Source: Pseudomonas sputi | Lineage (GTDB): Bacteria > Pseudomonadota > Gammaproteobacteria > Pseudomonadales > Pseudomonadaceae | Direction of reading: 5' to 3' | Assembly: GCF_021603585.1 (NCBI RefSeq) | Contig: NZ_BQHI01000009.1 | Span: 155,066 to 219,065 of the forward strand | Length of the DNA stretch: 64,000 bases | In this document: piece by piece, positions 15,539-24,829 of the stretch | Layout: each line of letters opens with the position of its first letter | Numbering within the stretch: the stretch's first letter is position 1 | Translations under genes and position numbers: made by a program | Notes under the pieces: generated by a model | Database searches by the model: none | The model's input: only the letters and a program-made list of their open reading frames with translations | Told to the model about the DNA's origin: nothing

Positions 15539-17499
15539 GCGGCCACACCTTCATCCAGACGTTTAGAGATTTTCCTGACCACCTCAGAGCTGATTTTTCC
15601 TAAGGACTTAAGGGGATGATTCTCGGCAATGAATTGGTGTGAAATAGCTATTCGCTCAAGCTCATGTTTCTGCAGATTATTATTCATGCTATGCGGACAA
15701 CCTGCGCATATTTCGGGTGCGCTACGTTGGTCAACGTTCGGGATTCCAGTAGCAGGGTCATGACATTTCGCAATATTTTGCTCGCTCTGGCGCAATGCAC
15801 AATAGCCCCACTCGAAAGCGGTAAAACGCACGAACTGGTCTGCTAAGTCGTTAAGGTGGGATTCAAACTCATCAGCGGAAAAAATGGAAATCTCTGCCAT
15901 TTCTTTATCGATTCGCCGCGCTGCAGGCCCATAAAAACGATCATCGAGACCACCTACGGCGATTCTTCCCATGACTTCTTTCAGATAGTCACGTTCCATG
16001 CTCATTCGAATCGACTCTTTTAATTTTTCACCCGTATATCTTCGAGTGTGGAAGGAGCCATGCGAATGCCGGAAGTGCTCACGAATTTTTTCCATTACAT
16101 TACCGTCAAACCTGCGCAGAGCAAATTCGGCGAATGTATGCCGGGCCTGATGCGGAGATACGGCAGAGTGAATCTTTCCTGCTTCAGGGTGTTTTTCGAC
16201 TACGTGAGTCTGGTAAAACTCTTTAAACCAAAGGGTTAAATTACCAATGCTATAACCCGCGTCAGCAAGCCATTCCTTTGCACTGAGCTTCCCCCACCCG
16301 CGAGCTACCTGAAAAGCGCCATCCCGGTATCCGCTATGAATTAATGGGAGATTGAATACGTCAGTGTCTACAACCGTAATAGCTTTCATCAAGTCAGCAG
16401 CAGCCGCTGCCAGACCGTGTAAGGATCTGGGGTGAGAGAATCCAGATTCCGTCTTATTGTTTACAGATTTAAACCACCAGGAGCCATCGGGATCCTTCTT
16501 ATAGTCGTTTATCTTCATGCCTTGAATTTCATGAATACGAAAGCCGCTCAACAACGCAATGGTTGCGATACTGGCCTTTGAAAGCAAACGGCAAAACTCA
16601 GTGAGCTCGCCAATAGTTTTCCACGGTAAGCGGTCGAAGGATGCATTGGTTGCATTATCAATGGCTTCACCCATTTCTATCGCAGATTCGGCCCAATCCC
16701 TCTCAAAGCGAGTCAGCTTGTAGTTAGGAGATTGAATCCTTCGAAATAAAGCTAACCGATCTTTTGTCCCGAACCAATTCGCAATGTTTGATTTGAGCTT
16801 GCGCCACTGGCTAAAGAAAATAACTGCAATTTTCGCTTCGTCTGATTCTATTAGCGTTATGGCCTCAGCTAGCATTATTGAGGCGCAGGTCATGGGAATC
16901 GACCCGTAGCTGCCGCCTTTTTTCCACTCAGAATATTCAATCTCTAAGGGGGCGAGCAACGGCTCCATGATGGTCTTTCTAAAGAGCTCAGTCATCCGAT
17001 GAGTGGTTCCATCAGGTAGCTCGCCCGTGTGCACCATGGTATTTGTTCTGTCGAAAATTTTACTCAACATTACCATTGTGGAAGTGCCGAGAACGCCTAT
17101 TGCCTCTTTGGTGTTGTCCTTACGTACCATAAAATAACGATACATTGTCTGCATTTCTAATCTGGAGAGGGACTGCAGTGCCCTGTCTGGGAAGTAGCTT
17201 TCCCAATATTCACAGATATCGCGAAGGTAGGCCAGTTCCTGGCGCGCGCTTGATAGACTGCTTACGACAATTCGCCCCTTGTCATCAGCATACCCTTGGG
17301 AAATATCGCTTTGCAGAAAATACATCTGTGCAAAAACTTTCTTCGACTCAGAGCAATTCCACTCAAAACTAACAGTGTAGAATTTTCCATGAAGAGGCTC
17401 CTGGATCAGAAAGCAATCGTCTCCTAACTGATTGGGCATTGATTCAATTTGGGACGATAACGTGATAAGGGCGTTATCTACAGCTCTTTCTAGTATCAT
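15535..17499 (-). CDS. ginC: GinC, tyrosine recombinase of the GInt
   Basis: A 654-aa protein. The catalytic domain lies in the second half: box I around ALLSGFRIHEIQG (first Arg), then HQARHTFAEFALRRF (H-x-x-R), then HSHGSFHTRRYTG with the final His and the nucleophilic Tyr. The extended C-terminus has spaced cysteines (YCALRQSEQNIAKC, later ICAGC), a possible zinc site. The N-terminal half is not recognised and presumably holds the DNA-arm-binding part. It follows ginB after four bases and overlaps ginD by four. The gene is clearly AT-richer than the core. Confidence 0.85.
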   Translation of the reverse strand: MILERAVDNALITLSSQIESMPNQLGDDCFLIQEPLHGKFYTVSFEWNCSESKKVFAQMYFLQSDISQGYADDKGRIVVSSLSSARQELAYLRDICEYWESYFPDRALQSLSRLEMQTMYRYFMVRKDNTKEAIGVLGTSTMVMLSKIFDRTNTMVHTGELPDGTTHRMTELFRKTIMEPLLAPLEIEYSEWKKGGSYGSIPMTCASIMLAEAITLIESDEAKIAVIFFSQWRKLKSNIANWFGTKDRLALFRRIQSPNYKLTRFERDWAESAIEMGEAIDNATNASFDRLPWKTIGELTEFCRLLSKASIATIALLSGFRIHEIQGMKINDYKKDPDGSWWFKSVNNKTESGFSHPRSLHGLAAAAADLMKAITVVDTDVFNLPLIHSGYRDGAFQVARGWGKLSAKEWLADAGYSIGNLTLWFKEFYQTHVVEKHPEAGKIHSAVSPHQARHTFAEFALRRFDGNVMEKIREHFRHSHGSFHTRRYTGEKLKESIRMSMERDYLKEVMGRIAVGGLDDRFYGPAARRIDKEMAEISIFSADEFESHLNDLADQFVRFTAFEWGYCALRQSEQNIAKCHDPATGIPNVDQRSAPEICAGCPHSMNNNLQKHELERIAISHQFIAENHPLKSLGKISSEVVRKISKRLDEGVAA

Positions 17500-17503
17500 C
17501 GTC

Positions 17504-19672
17504 TCACCTGATAATCGGCGTAGGGAAAGTAAACTTATCCATCATTTCTTTTCCCTGAAAAGTTGTTTTCTGATCGAATTTTTCAAGCGCGCTTTCAATG
17601 TGAGCTACCTGCATTGCAATGGAAAATGCTTTCAGGTCATCCACCACGGAAAGAGATTGGAGATGATTAATGCATGCATCGCGGTAATTGAGAAGCAAAG
17701 CGGCTGTGATTGGATTTGTAATAATGAATTTTTCATTACCCTTTTCCAATTCCCCAAAAGGTGAAACCGTAAATCCAGCTTGCTGAGCAGACAATAGCAA
17801 ATTGTCAAATTCCTCCAGCTCTCCTTGGTCGCTCTTTTGCTCCGCCCAACCTAGCATGACTTTCAGGTCTTCAATGCTAATGAAACTTTCTTCGCTTAGC
17901 GCCGCTTGAACCTTTCTAGCATCTTCAACCATTAAATGGCCGACACTGGTGGCGAATTTTGCGCGCTTGTCTAGGCGATATTTTGTCTCGCTGGCATTGA
18001 TGTAAACAACCTTCTTTACGCCTACAGAATGCGCTGTTGCATCAGCACCAACTACTTCCTGTGAATACTTTTCAAAAGCTTCGTTGGAGGCATTACCTTC
18101 GTCAACATCTAGAATGGCTCGGGATTGGGCTATCGCGGTCACAGTGATTGTTTGTCTCTTCACCGGTGTAGGGGATTCTCCAGTAACGCCACGAGATTCA
18201 TTTTCTCGTCTCGTCTTAGTATTTCGCCAGATAGCCCGATTGTTTTCTGATACACGTCGAACAATATCAGAGAAAAGCTCCACTTCTTGCGATGAGGAAA
18301 ACTGCGCTTTGTATTGGGCGGTTTGTGGATAAGAGGCCATTGCCAAAGGTCTGAATACAGCGCTATCGATGCATTGGATATTACCGGTAGTAGGCAGGTC
18401 GAATAGCTTTTCACTGCTCAAAGGGAAAAATCTACGAAAACTTTGCTTCAGTGATTCGAAAACGGCGTAGGCTTCGTATTGCATTGATCTTGGCGGATGT
18501 GCAGCTACCTCTCTGATACGTTTCGCACTGCGGTTTTTAATGTAAATTGGAGATGCAGCGCTTGGCGTTATCCGTAGATCACTAACCAACATGTCTAGTA
18601 TGCCAGTCAGTTGTATCCGGTCGGTGGCAAGGAGCCATGCAAAAGCGAGTTCTTCGCTTGGCGTGTGTTTGATCAAGAATAGGTAATCGATATTATGAAA
18701 ATATAATGTGTCTTCAATATTTTCAGGTTGAGTATCTAACGCTCCTGATTCACGCAAGCCTCGCTTGATCTGCAGATTTGCTTGTTCAAGAGTTAAAGGT
18801 TGGCTTTGTTCAATTTGTGCGTAACGGAAATCAGTTTGGTTATGCAACAAACGTTCTTTAAGCTGCAGGTTGTCGCTGTGGAGGATAGCCAATGCTAAGG
18901 GTTTGTACTGAACGCTTCGTTTGCTATTTTTTGTGCTGAATTTGAGCTCTTCAAAGTCATCACCACATTGCGACAGTATCTCTGCTACTTTGTTCATGAC
19001 TTTTGGGTTGCTGAACAAATCTAGGCGCTGTCTATTCATCTCTTTCAAAAATTGGCAGCAAAACCGGATTGTCGAACGTACAATTTTCAGTTCGTCTTTT
19101 TCGAGTTGGTCTGTAATCTGCCCAAGGCTTTTTGTGGCGCGCGCTGCCCTATTGGAGACAGATGGGATATACGCCATTACCCTTTTGATTTTGGATGCTG
19201 CTTCCGATTGGAGGGGCTCGCCGTGCGTATCCTCGACAAACCATTGGAATGCCGTCCGGTATCCGGACATGTATGCGCAAATCGAGTTTTGTTCAAGCTC
19301 TTTAACTGTCCGAAAATAACGAACATAATCTTGAATAAATGCGTCTGGCAATGTTGACGCGTTGGGGTATTCTGTGATTGCCCACTTCTCAAGGTTTTTG
19401 AACCTGTTAACCCTAGAGTAGGCGTTATGCGGGGACGTTTTTTTGAGTGCACCACTGTTGAGATAACGAATCAGACACAAAAAAACAGGGCAGGACTTGA
19501 ACTGCTCTGGAATGTCAACGCGCATCTGCTCTACTTGACCACCCATAGTTTTCTGCACTGCCACAATCGCAAAAAAATCTGATGGACTAAAGTTTAATAA
19601 TGAGCTAGGAGCCAGAGAGGAGAGTTTCGGTTTATGCTCTTCAACATTAGGATCATCATTCATCTGGTTCAT
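17504..19672 (-). CDS. ginB: GinB, large tyrosine-recombinase-like protein of the GInt
   Basis: A 722-aa protein, the second gene of the operon. A core-binding-like segment lies at residues 60-150 (YSRVNRFKNLEKWAITEYP, then VRYFRTVKELEQ). A box-I-like sequence is seen near residue 345 (AFAWLLATDRIQLTGILDM). I do not see a clear H-x-x-R or a His...Tyr pair after it, so catalytic residues may be degenerate and the protein may act structurally with GinA and GinC. The length and order fit GinB. It overlaps ginA by 17 bases, which supports coupled translation. No frameshift is evident. Confidence 0.8.
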   Translation of the reverse strand: MNQMNDDPNVEEHKPKLSSLAPSSLLNFSPSDFFAIVAVQKTMGGQVEQMRVDIPEQFKSCPVFLCLIRYLNSGALKKTSPHNAYSRVNRFKNLEKWAITEYPNASTLPDAFIQDYVRYFRTVKELEQNSICAYMSGYRTAFQWFVEDTHGEPLQSEAASKIKRVMAYIPSVSNRAARATKSLGQITDQLEKDELKIVRSTIRFCCQFLKEMNRQRLDLFSNPKVMNKVAEILSQCGDDFEELKFSTKNSKRSVQYKPLALAILHSDNLQLKERLLHNQTDFRYAQIEQSQPLTLEQANLQIKRGLRESGALDTQPENIEDTLYFHNIDYLFLIKHTPSEELAFAWLLATDRIQLTGILDMLVSDLRITPSAASPIYIKNRSAKRIREVAAHPPRSMQYEAYAVFESLKQSFRRFFPLSSEKLFDLPTTGNIQCIDSAVFRPLAMASYPQTAQYKAQFSSSQEVELFSDIVRRVSENNRAIWRNTKTRRENESRGVTGESPTPVKRQTITVTAIAQSRAILDVDEGNASNEAFEKYSQEVVGADATAHSVGVKKVVYINASETKYRLDKRAKFATSVGHLMVEDARKVQAALSEESFISIEDLKVMLGWAEQKSDQGELEEFDNLLLSAQQAGFTVSPFGELEKGNEKFIITNPITAALLLNYRDACINHLQSLSVVDDLKAFSIAMQVAHIESALEKFDQKTTFQGKEMMDKFTFPTPIIR

Positions 19673-20864
19673 CGTTCAGTGCCCGCCTTATTTTTTCTCG
19701 ACGATGAATTTTACCATCGAAGACTACATATTCTTCTGTCGTTTCCTCATCTTCATGCCCCATTTGTTCTGGTACGTATTGCCAAGGGTCGTAACCATGT
19801 TTGTAGCAGAAGTCAACAAGATTTGTTGCGTATGTATGTCGCATAGCATGAAATGTCAGCGAATGGAAAGATATATCGCTGATGAAATGCATGAGCGGAT
19901 CTTCTTTGTGAAGTTTTGCTATGACGGTATCGATATGGGCGCTAGCTGATTTCTTGGCTACCCTAAAAACGTATGTGGCATGTTCCAGTGATAAGGATGA
20001 GCCATCGGCCTTGCATATCAATGAGCCATCTGGTATCGAACTTCTTCGGCCTTCTATAAAGAACTTTATCTTTCTGAATGCTTTAGGGTGGATATCAACT
20101 TTTCTTAATTTCTCGCCTTTGCCAATAATCGATACAGTAATCGTTTGGCTCTCAATCTTTTCTGCGCTCGCTATGAGTTTCCGCAAATCACTGGTAATGA
20201 GGTTTCTTGGGTCGGTAACTTCGCTAGATCTAAGTCCGCAATGGTATCCAAGCTGAAGTACCAATTCATCTCGCTCTTTTTCAAAGGCGGACTTTGTAAT
20301 TACGTTGCCCAATAGTGTTTCGAATAAGCTCTTGTCGACGTACTGATTATATAAGTCGAAGTTGACTTTCTTCTTAGCGTCGCCTTGCTTTTTTAATTCT
20401 GTTGTACGGTACGTGTAACTGAATTTCGGAGGTGAGATAAGTAGGCCAGTTTCCCACGCAAAGTTATAGAATGATCTCAGTGTTGAAATATGCCGTTGAA
20501 TTGATTTGTCTACAAACGCCCTCTGCATCGCTAGGTGCGAATAAAGGTATCCGGACATATCCGTGTCCCTGAGATTCCTCCAATCCTGATCGTGATCGCT
20601 CAAGGCTTGGAAGAAGCTTTTCAGGTCGTCTGCGGCTGCCTTGAGGCTGTTTTTGAAGTGGCCCTTTTGAGCCAGATGCGTCAAAAAAAGGGAGGGTGCA
20701 GGGACGATACTGTCTGCTTCAAGCGGCCCATCCTTGAGGATCGCGTAGGTGCTGATGGCGCCGCCCGACCATGCGATGTTTTCTACGTAACGGATCCTCA
20801 CAGGGCAGTGCCTCGAATTTATTTGTCTGAATTCAAGGTAAATCAGTGAGTTAGGGAGCGTCAA
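19656..20864 (-). CDS. ginA: GinA, tyrosine recombinase of the GInt
   Basis: A 402-aa integrase with the full catalytic set: YHCGLRSSEVTD (Arg I), HAMRHTYATNL (H-x-x-R) and MGHEDEETTEEYV (His and nucleophilic Tyr). The N-terminal part (residues 60-150, FFQALSDHDQDWRNLRDTD) is a SAM-like core-binding domain. The start is uncertain: the frame begins with TTG 20,864, ten bases after the stop of the truncated endA on the same strand, and no ATG occurs before the core-binding domain. Little room remains for its own promoter, so in the integrated state it is probably transcribed from the endA promoter (inference). Confidence 0.88.
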   Translation of the reverse strand: MTLPNSLIYLEFRQINSRHCPVRIRYVENIAWSGGAISTYAILKDGPLEADSIVPAPSLFLTHLAQKGHFKNSLKAAADDLKSFFQALSDHDQDWRNLRDTDMSGYLYSHLAMQRAFVDKSIQRHISTLRSFYNFAWETGLLISPPKFSYTYRTTELKKQGDAKKKVNFDLYNQYVDKSLFETLLGNVITKSAFEKERDELVLQLGYHCGLRSSEVTDPRNLITSDLRKLIASAEKIESQTITVSIIGKGEKLRKVDIHPKAFRKIKFFIEGRRSSIPDGSLICKADGSSLSLEHATYVFRVAKKSASAHIDTVIAKLHKEDPLMHFISDISFHSLTFHAMRHTYATNLVDFCYKHGYDPWQYVPEQMGHEDEETTEEYVVFDGKIHRREKIRRALNDEPDE

Positions 20865-20871
20865 CGTTTCG

Positions 20872-21264
20872 TCAGATTTGGTTCTCTACCGTATAAACCT
20901 CGCCGATGCTCGGCACCAGGTTGTGCAGATCGGCTTCGGCTTTCTGATAAACCGGGTCGTAGCGTGTGCAATTCTTGCGACCTCCTTCCTGCCAGCATTG
21001 ACGCTGATGGCCGAATTGCCACGCGGGAACGATGTGCTCCCATTCGATGCGGGACGCCCGCTTGGCGTTCTTGCGTGGGACATAGCCGCAGGCGGCCAGA
21101 TCGACCTTGTTGCCGGTGTATTTGCACCCGCAATAGAACTCGGTGGATTGTGGGGCGTACAGTTTCCAGGCGACCTTCTTGGCCTCGGTGAACGTACGCG
21201 GTGCGCCAGCTTGCGCACCAAGGGAGATAAACAGCAACAGCACAGCAGCAAAACGCAGAATCAT
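20872..21264 (-). pseudogene. endA: endA, 5' fragment interrupted by the island
   Basis: The frame encodes 130 residues: a signal peptide (cleaved after AQA), [20 protein letters not shown], and the catalytic [18 protein letters not shown], exactly as in endonuclease I. Similarity ends at [11 protein letters not shown]. Where the family continues with NGDR, this frame reads YTVENQI and stops, placing the island junction at about 20,895. About 100 C-terminal residues of the nuclease are missing, so it should be inactive. AAGGAAG eight bases before ATG 21,264 and GC-rich codon use show it is the resident core gene. The complete copy at 2,788-3,753 is a different, AT-richer gene. Confidence 0.85.
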
Positions 21265-21268
21265 TGAA

Positions 21269-21508
21269 TCAATCTTCCTTCGGTACAACCCAGAAAATCT
21301 GTACGCCGCCATCGTCACGGTAGGCGAGGGTGACGTTGTCGTTCTCGTCGATTTCCTCCAGCAAGCGCTCCCACGCGTCCGCCGGCTCTTCCGGGAGGCG
21401 GAAGATCAGTGCGGCTTTGGCTTTTTGTGCGGTGGGGGAGTTGATGATTTTTTGAACGCGCATGCCCATGCGTTCGTAAGCGTCAGGAGCATCAGGGGAA
21501 GTGGCCAC
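21269..21508 (-). CDS. DUF1654 family protein
   Basis: A 79-aa small protein typical of Pseudomonas: [39 protein letters not shown], and the ending [13 protein letters not shown]. The family is DUF1654; no function is established to my knowledge. I set the start at GTG 21,508, because AGGAT lies eight bases before it and the family begins at this point; a longer frame to 21,559 lacks family similarity. It lies four bases upstream of the endA start region on the same strand, probably one transcript. Confidence 0.8.
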   Translation of the reverse strand: MATSPDAPDAYERMGMRVQKIINSPTAQKAKAALIFRLPEEPADAWERLLEEIDENDNVTLAYRDDGGVQIFWVVPKED

Positions 21509-21653
21509 GAGGTTATCCTTATTAAGCTGTACGTGCATACAGTATTTAACTGTAGGCATTTTCGCAACTGCTTAAAATTCAAGAAAATCCTCTGACAGCG
21601 GTTTTCCGGTTTTGATGTCACTCGGGTGAAATTTTTCTTTGGAGGAGGCGGGA

Positions 21654-21688
21654 GCTTCCCCCTTCGTCAGGTTGACGAAGGGGGAAGC
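21654..21688 (-). terminator. Strong hairpin downstream of ansB
   Basis: A perfect 16-bp stem (21,654-21,669 with 21,673-21,688) and a three-base loop, 37 bp after the ansB stop. No T run follows at once, so it may act as a terminator or as an mRNA 3'-end stabiliser. Confidence 0.6.
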
Positions 21689-21724
21689 CAGTGCCCGATC
21701 AGGAAAGGATCGGACGAAAGCAGA

Positions 21725-23163
<1,439 letters not shown>

Positions 23164-23616
23164 ATGTCACTGACGATCGGTATTTCAAATCCCGGTGCGG
23201 TCACGATCGGCGGAAAAACCGCAGCAACGATCAATGCAATGAGTGAAGCCGAAGCCGACGCGTCCGACGAGGCACTGGGTACTGAAAAGGTTGAAACCAA
23301 TCAGATCAGAACCAGTACTCCTGCCCAGGAGGCAAGCACAGGCACGGCTGAAGGCGGTGATAATCTGAGCGTCACTATCAAGACGCTGCTCAAACGCATG
23401 CAGGAATTGCAGAAGCAGCTTCAGGAGCAGCAACAGCAACTGGCTGCCGCGCAGGCTGCGAGTTATCCAACGCCAGAAGCCAAGTCGCAAGCGGTGATGT
23501 CCATCCAGGGGCAGATCGCTCAAACCAGCGGTGCCCTGCTGGAAGTCTCGGCTGCACTGGTCAAGGAAATGTCGAAGGGTTCTTCCGCCGGAAACGTGGT
23601 CAACACTACGGCTTGA
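23164..23616 (+). CDS. FlxA-like small coiled-coil protein
   Basis: A 150-aa protein with a repetitive beta-like N-terminus (SLTIGISNPGAVTIGGKTAA), an acidic/Ser-Thr linker, and a Gln-rich coiled coil at residues 78-100 (LLKRMQELQKQLQEQQQQLA). An Ala/Ser-rich helix follows. This composition and the TLLKRMQELQKQL block resemble the FlxA-like family of Pseudomonas; the role is unknown. GGGAG before ATG 23,164 supports the start. A 9-bp hairpin follows at 23,624-23,647. It is separate from the rbs operon, which has its own promoter. Confidence 0.65.
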   Translation: MSLTIGISNPGAVTIGGKTAATINAMSEAEADASDEALGTEKVETNQIRTSTPAQEASTGTAEGGDNLSVTIKTLLKRMQELQKQLQEQQQQLAAAQAASYPTPEAKSQAVMSIQGQIAQTSGALLEVSAALVKEMSKGSSAGNVVNTTA

Positions 23617-23623
23617 ACACTCG

Positions 23624-23647
23624 AGGGCGAATTCGTGGATTCGCCCT
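23624..23647 (+). terminator. Hairpin after 23,164-23,616
   Basis: AGGGCGAAT (23,624-23,632) pairs with ATTCGCCCT (23,639-23,647) across six bases, eight bases after the stop. There is no T run, so it is a weak or factor-assisted terminator. Confidence 0.5.
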
Positions 23648-23672
23648 GCAATAAGATACCGATTTCTGATTG

Positions 23673-23723
23673 TTGACAAATGTCGGCGTGATTCGCATAG
23701 TTAGGTCTACGCAAACGTTTGCG
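23673..23723 (+). promoter_or_regulatory. rbs promoter with RbsR operator
   Basis: TTGACA (23,673-23,678) and CATAGT (23,696-23,701) are 17 bp apart, a good sigma-70 pair. Just downstream is the perfect 14-bp palindrome CGCAAACGTTTGCG (23,710-23,723), the central-CG form bound by LacI-family repressors, overlapping the expected start of transcription. RbsR (27,361) is the obvious ligand. Repression lifted by ribose is inferred from the family. Confidence 0.75.
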
Positions 23724-23817
23724 CGGTCTTCGCGGTGAATTGATTTCGCCGTGGGGTGCAGCGAGCTTACGCCAGCGCAAGCGTTGCTCACAATAATCAT
23801 AAGATCGGAGTGAACCC

Positions 23818-24774
23818 ATGAAGCTGCCATTCGCTGGACGTCTTCTTGCTGTCGCCATGCTGGCTGCCGCATCCGCCGCACTGCCTGTCTCTTCGGCTTT
23901 CGCCGAGTCCCCTGAAAAACCCAAAGTCGCTCTGGTCATGAAATCCCTGGCCAACGAATTTTTCCTGACCATGGAAGACGGCGCCAAGGCCTACCAGAAA
24001 GAACATTCCGCCGATTTCGACCTGATCTCCAACGGCATCAAGGACGAAACCGATACGGCGGGGCAGACGCGCATCGTCGAACAGATGATTCTGGCTAAGG
24101 TCAACGCGCTGGTCATCGCGCCTTCTGATTCCAAGGCGATGGTGCCGGTGATCAAGAAGGCCGTCGATGCCGGTATCACCGTGATCAACATCGATAACCA
24201 GCTCGATCCGGCTGTGGTGAAAAGCAAGAACATCAGCGTTCCGTTTGTAGGCCCGGACAACCGCAAAGGCGCGCGCCTGGTGGGCGAGTACCTGGCCAAG
24301 CAGCTGAAGGCCGGTGACGAAGTCGGCATCATTGAAGGCGTTTCCACGACGACCAACGCCCAGCAGCGTACCGCTGGCTTCAAGGATGCGATGGAGGCTG
24401 CGCAGATCAAGGTTGTTTCCCTGCAGTCCGGCGATTGGGAAATTGACAAGGGCAACAAGGTGGCCGCTTCGATTCTCAGCGAGTACCCGGACGTCAAGGC
24501 TCTGCTGGCCGGCAACGACAGTATGGCCGTAGGCGCCGTTTCCGCCGTGCGCGCTGCCGGCAAGGCCGGTCAGGTGCAGGTTGTCGGCTACGACAACATC
24601 AATGCCATCAAGCCCATGCTGAAGGACGGCCGCGTTCTGGCGACGGCCGACCAGTACGCCGCGAAGCAAGCGGTGTTTGGCATCGAGACCGCGCTGAAAA
24701 TCATGAAGGGCGAGAAAGTCGACAGCGGTGCAAATGGCGTGATCGAAACGCCTGTCGAGCTGGTCACCAAGTAA
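23818..24774 (+). CDS. rbsB: Ribose ABC transporter, periplasmic binding protein
   Basis: A 318-aa protein with a signal peptide (cleaved after SAFA, about residue 29). The mature part is a type I sugar-binding fold: PKVALVMKSLANEFFLTMEDG at the start, DTAGQTRIVEQMI, then NIDNQLDP and GYDNINAIKPMLKDGRVLAT near the end, as in RbsB. It captures ribose (or a related pentose) for RbsA/RbsC. It is the first gene of the operon, 95 bp after the operator. Confidence 0.92.
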   Translation: MKLPFAGRLLAVAMLAAASAALPVSSAFAESPEKPKVALVMKSLANEFFLTMEDGAKAYQKEHSADFDLISNGIKDETDTAGQTRIVEQMILAKVNALVIAPSDSKAMVPVIKKAVDAGITVINIDNQLDPAVVKSKNISVPFVGPDNRKGARLVGEYLAKQLKAGDEVGIIEGVSTTTNAQQRTAGFKDAMEAAQIKVVSLQSGDWEIDKGNKVAASILSEYPDVKALLAGNDSMAVGAVSAVRAAGKAGQVQVVGYDNINAIKPMLKDGRVLATADQYAAKQAVFGIETALKIMKGEKVDSGANGVIETPVELVTK

Positions 24775-24829
24775 GTCCTTTGGCGACACAACGGCGCTCG
24801 TCCGCCCGGGCGAGCGCATGGAGATTTTT

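Larger units (their letters stand above)
1..20895. mobile_element. GInt-type genomic island (right end resolved, left end not)
   Basis: The right boundary is inferred near 20,895, where the reading frame of a chromosomal endonuclease I gene stops matching its family and AT-rich sequence begins. The diagnostic module is the four-gene gin operon at 14,963-20,864 next to that boundary. GInts are known to consist of ginABCD, a cargo region and a short AT-rich far end flanked by imperfect direct repeats. Everything to the left of the operon is gene-poor, AT-richer and made of accessory genes, so I treat it as cargo. The far end was not located: it may lie left of the window, or the leftmost genes may belong to a neighbouring island. 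The missing 3' half of the host endA, which would mark it, was not seen. Confidence 0.72.

Noticed and set aside
17504-19672. Frameshift in ginB to explain the missing catalytic motifs
   Set aside because: The frame is continuous over 722 codons and overlaps its neighbours normally; degeneracy is a better reading than a frameshift.
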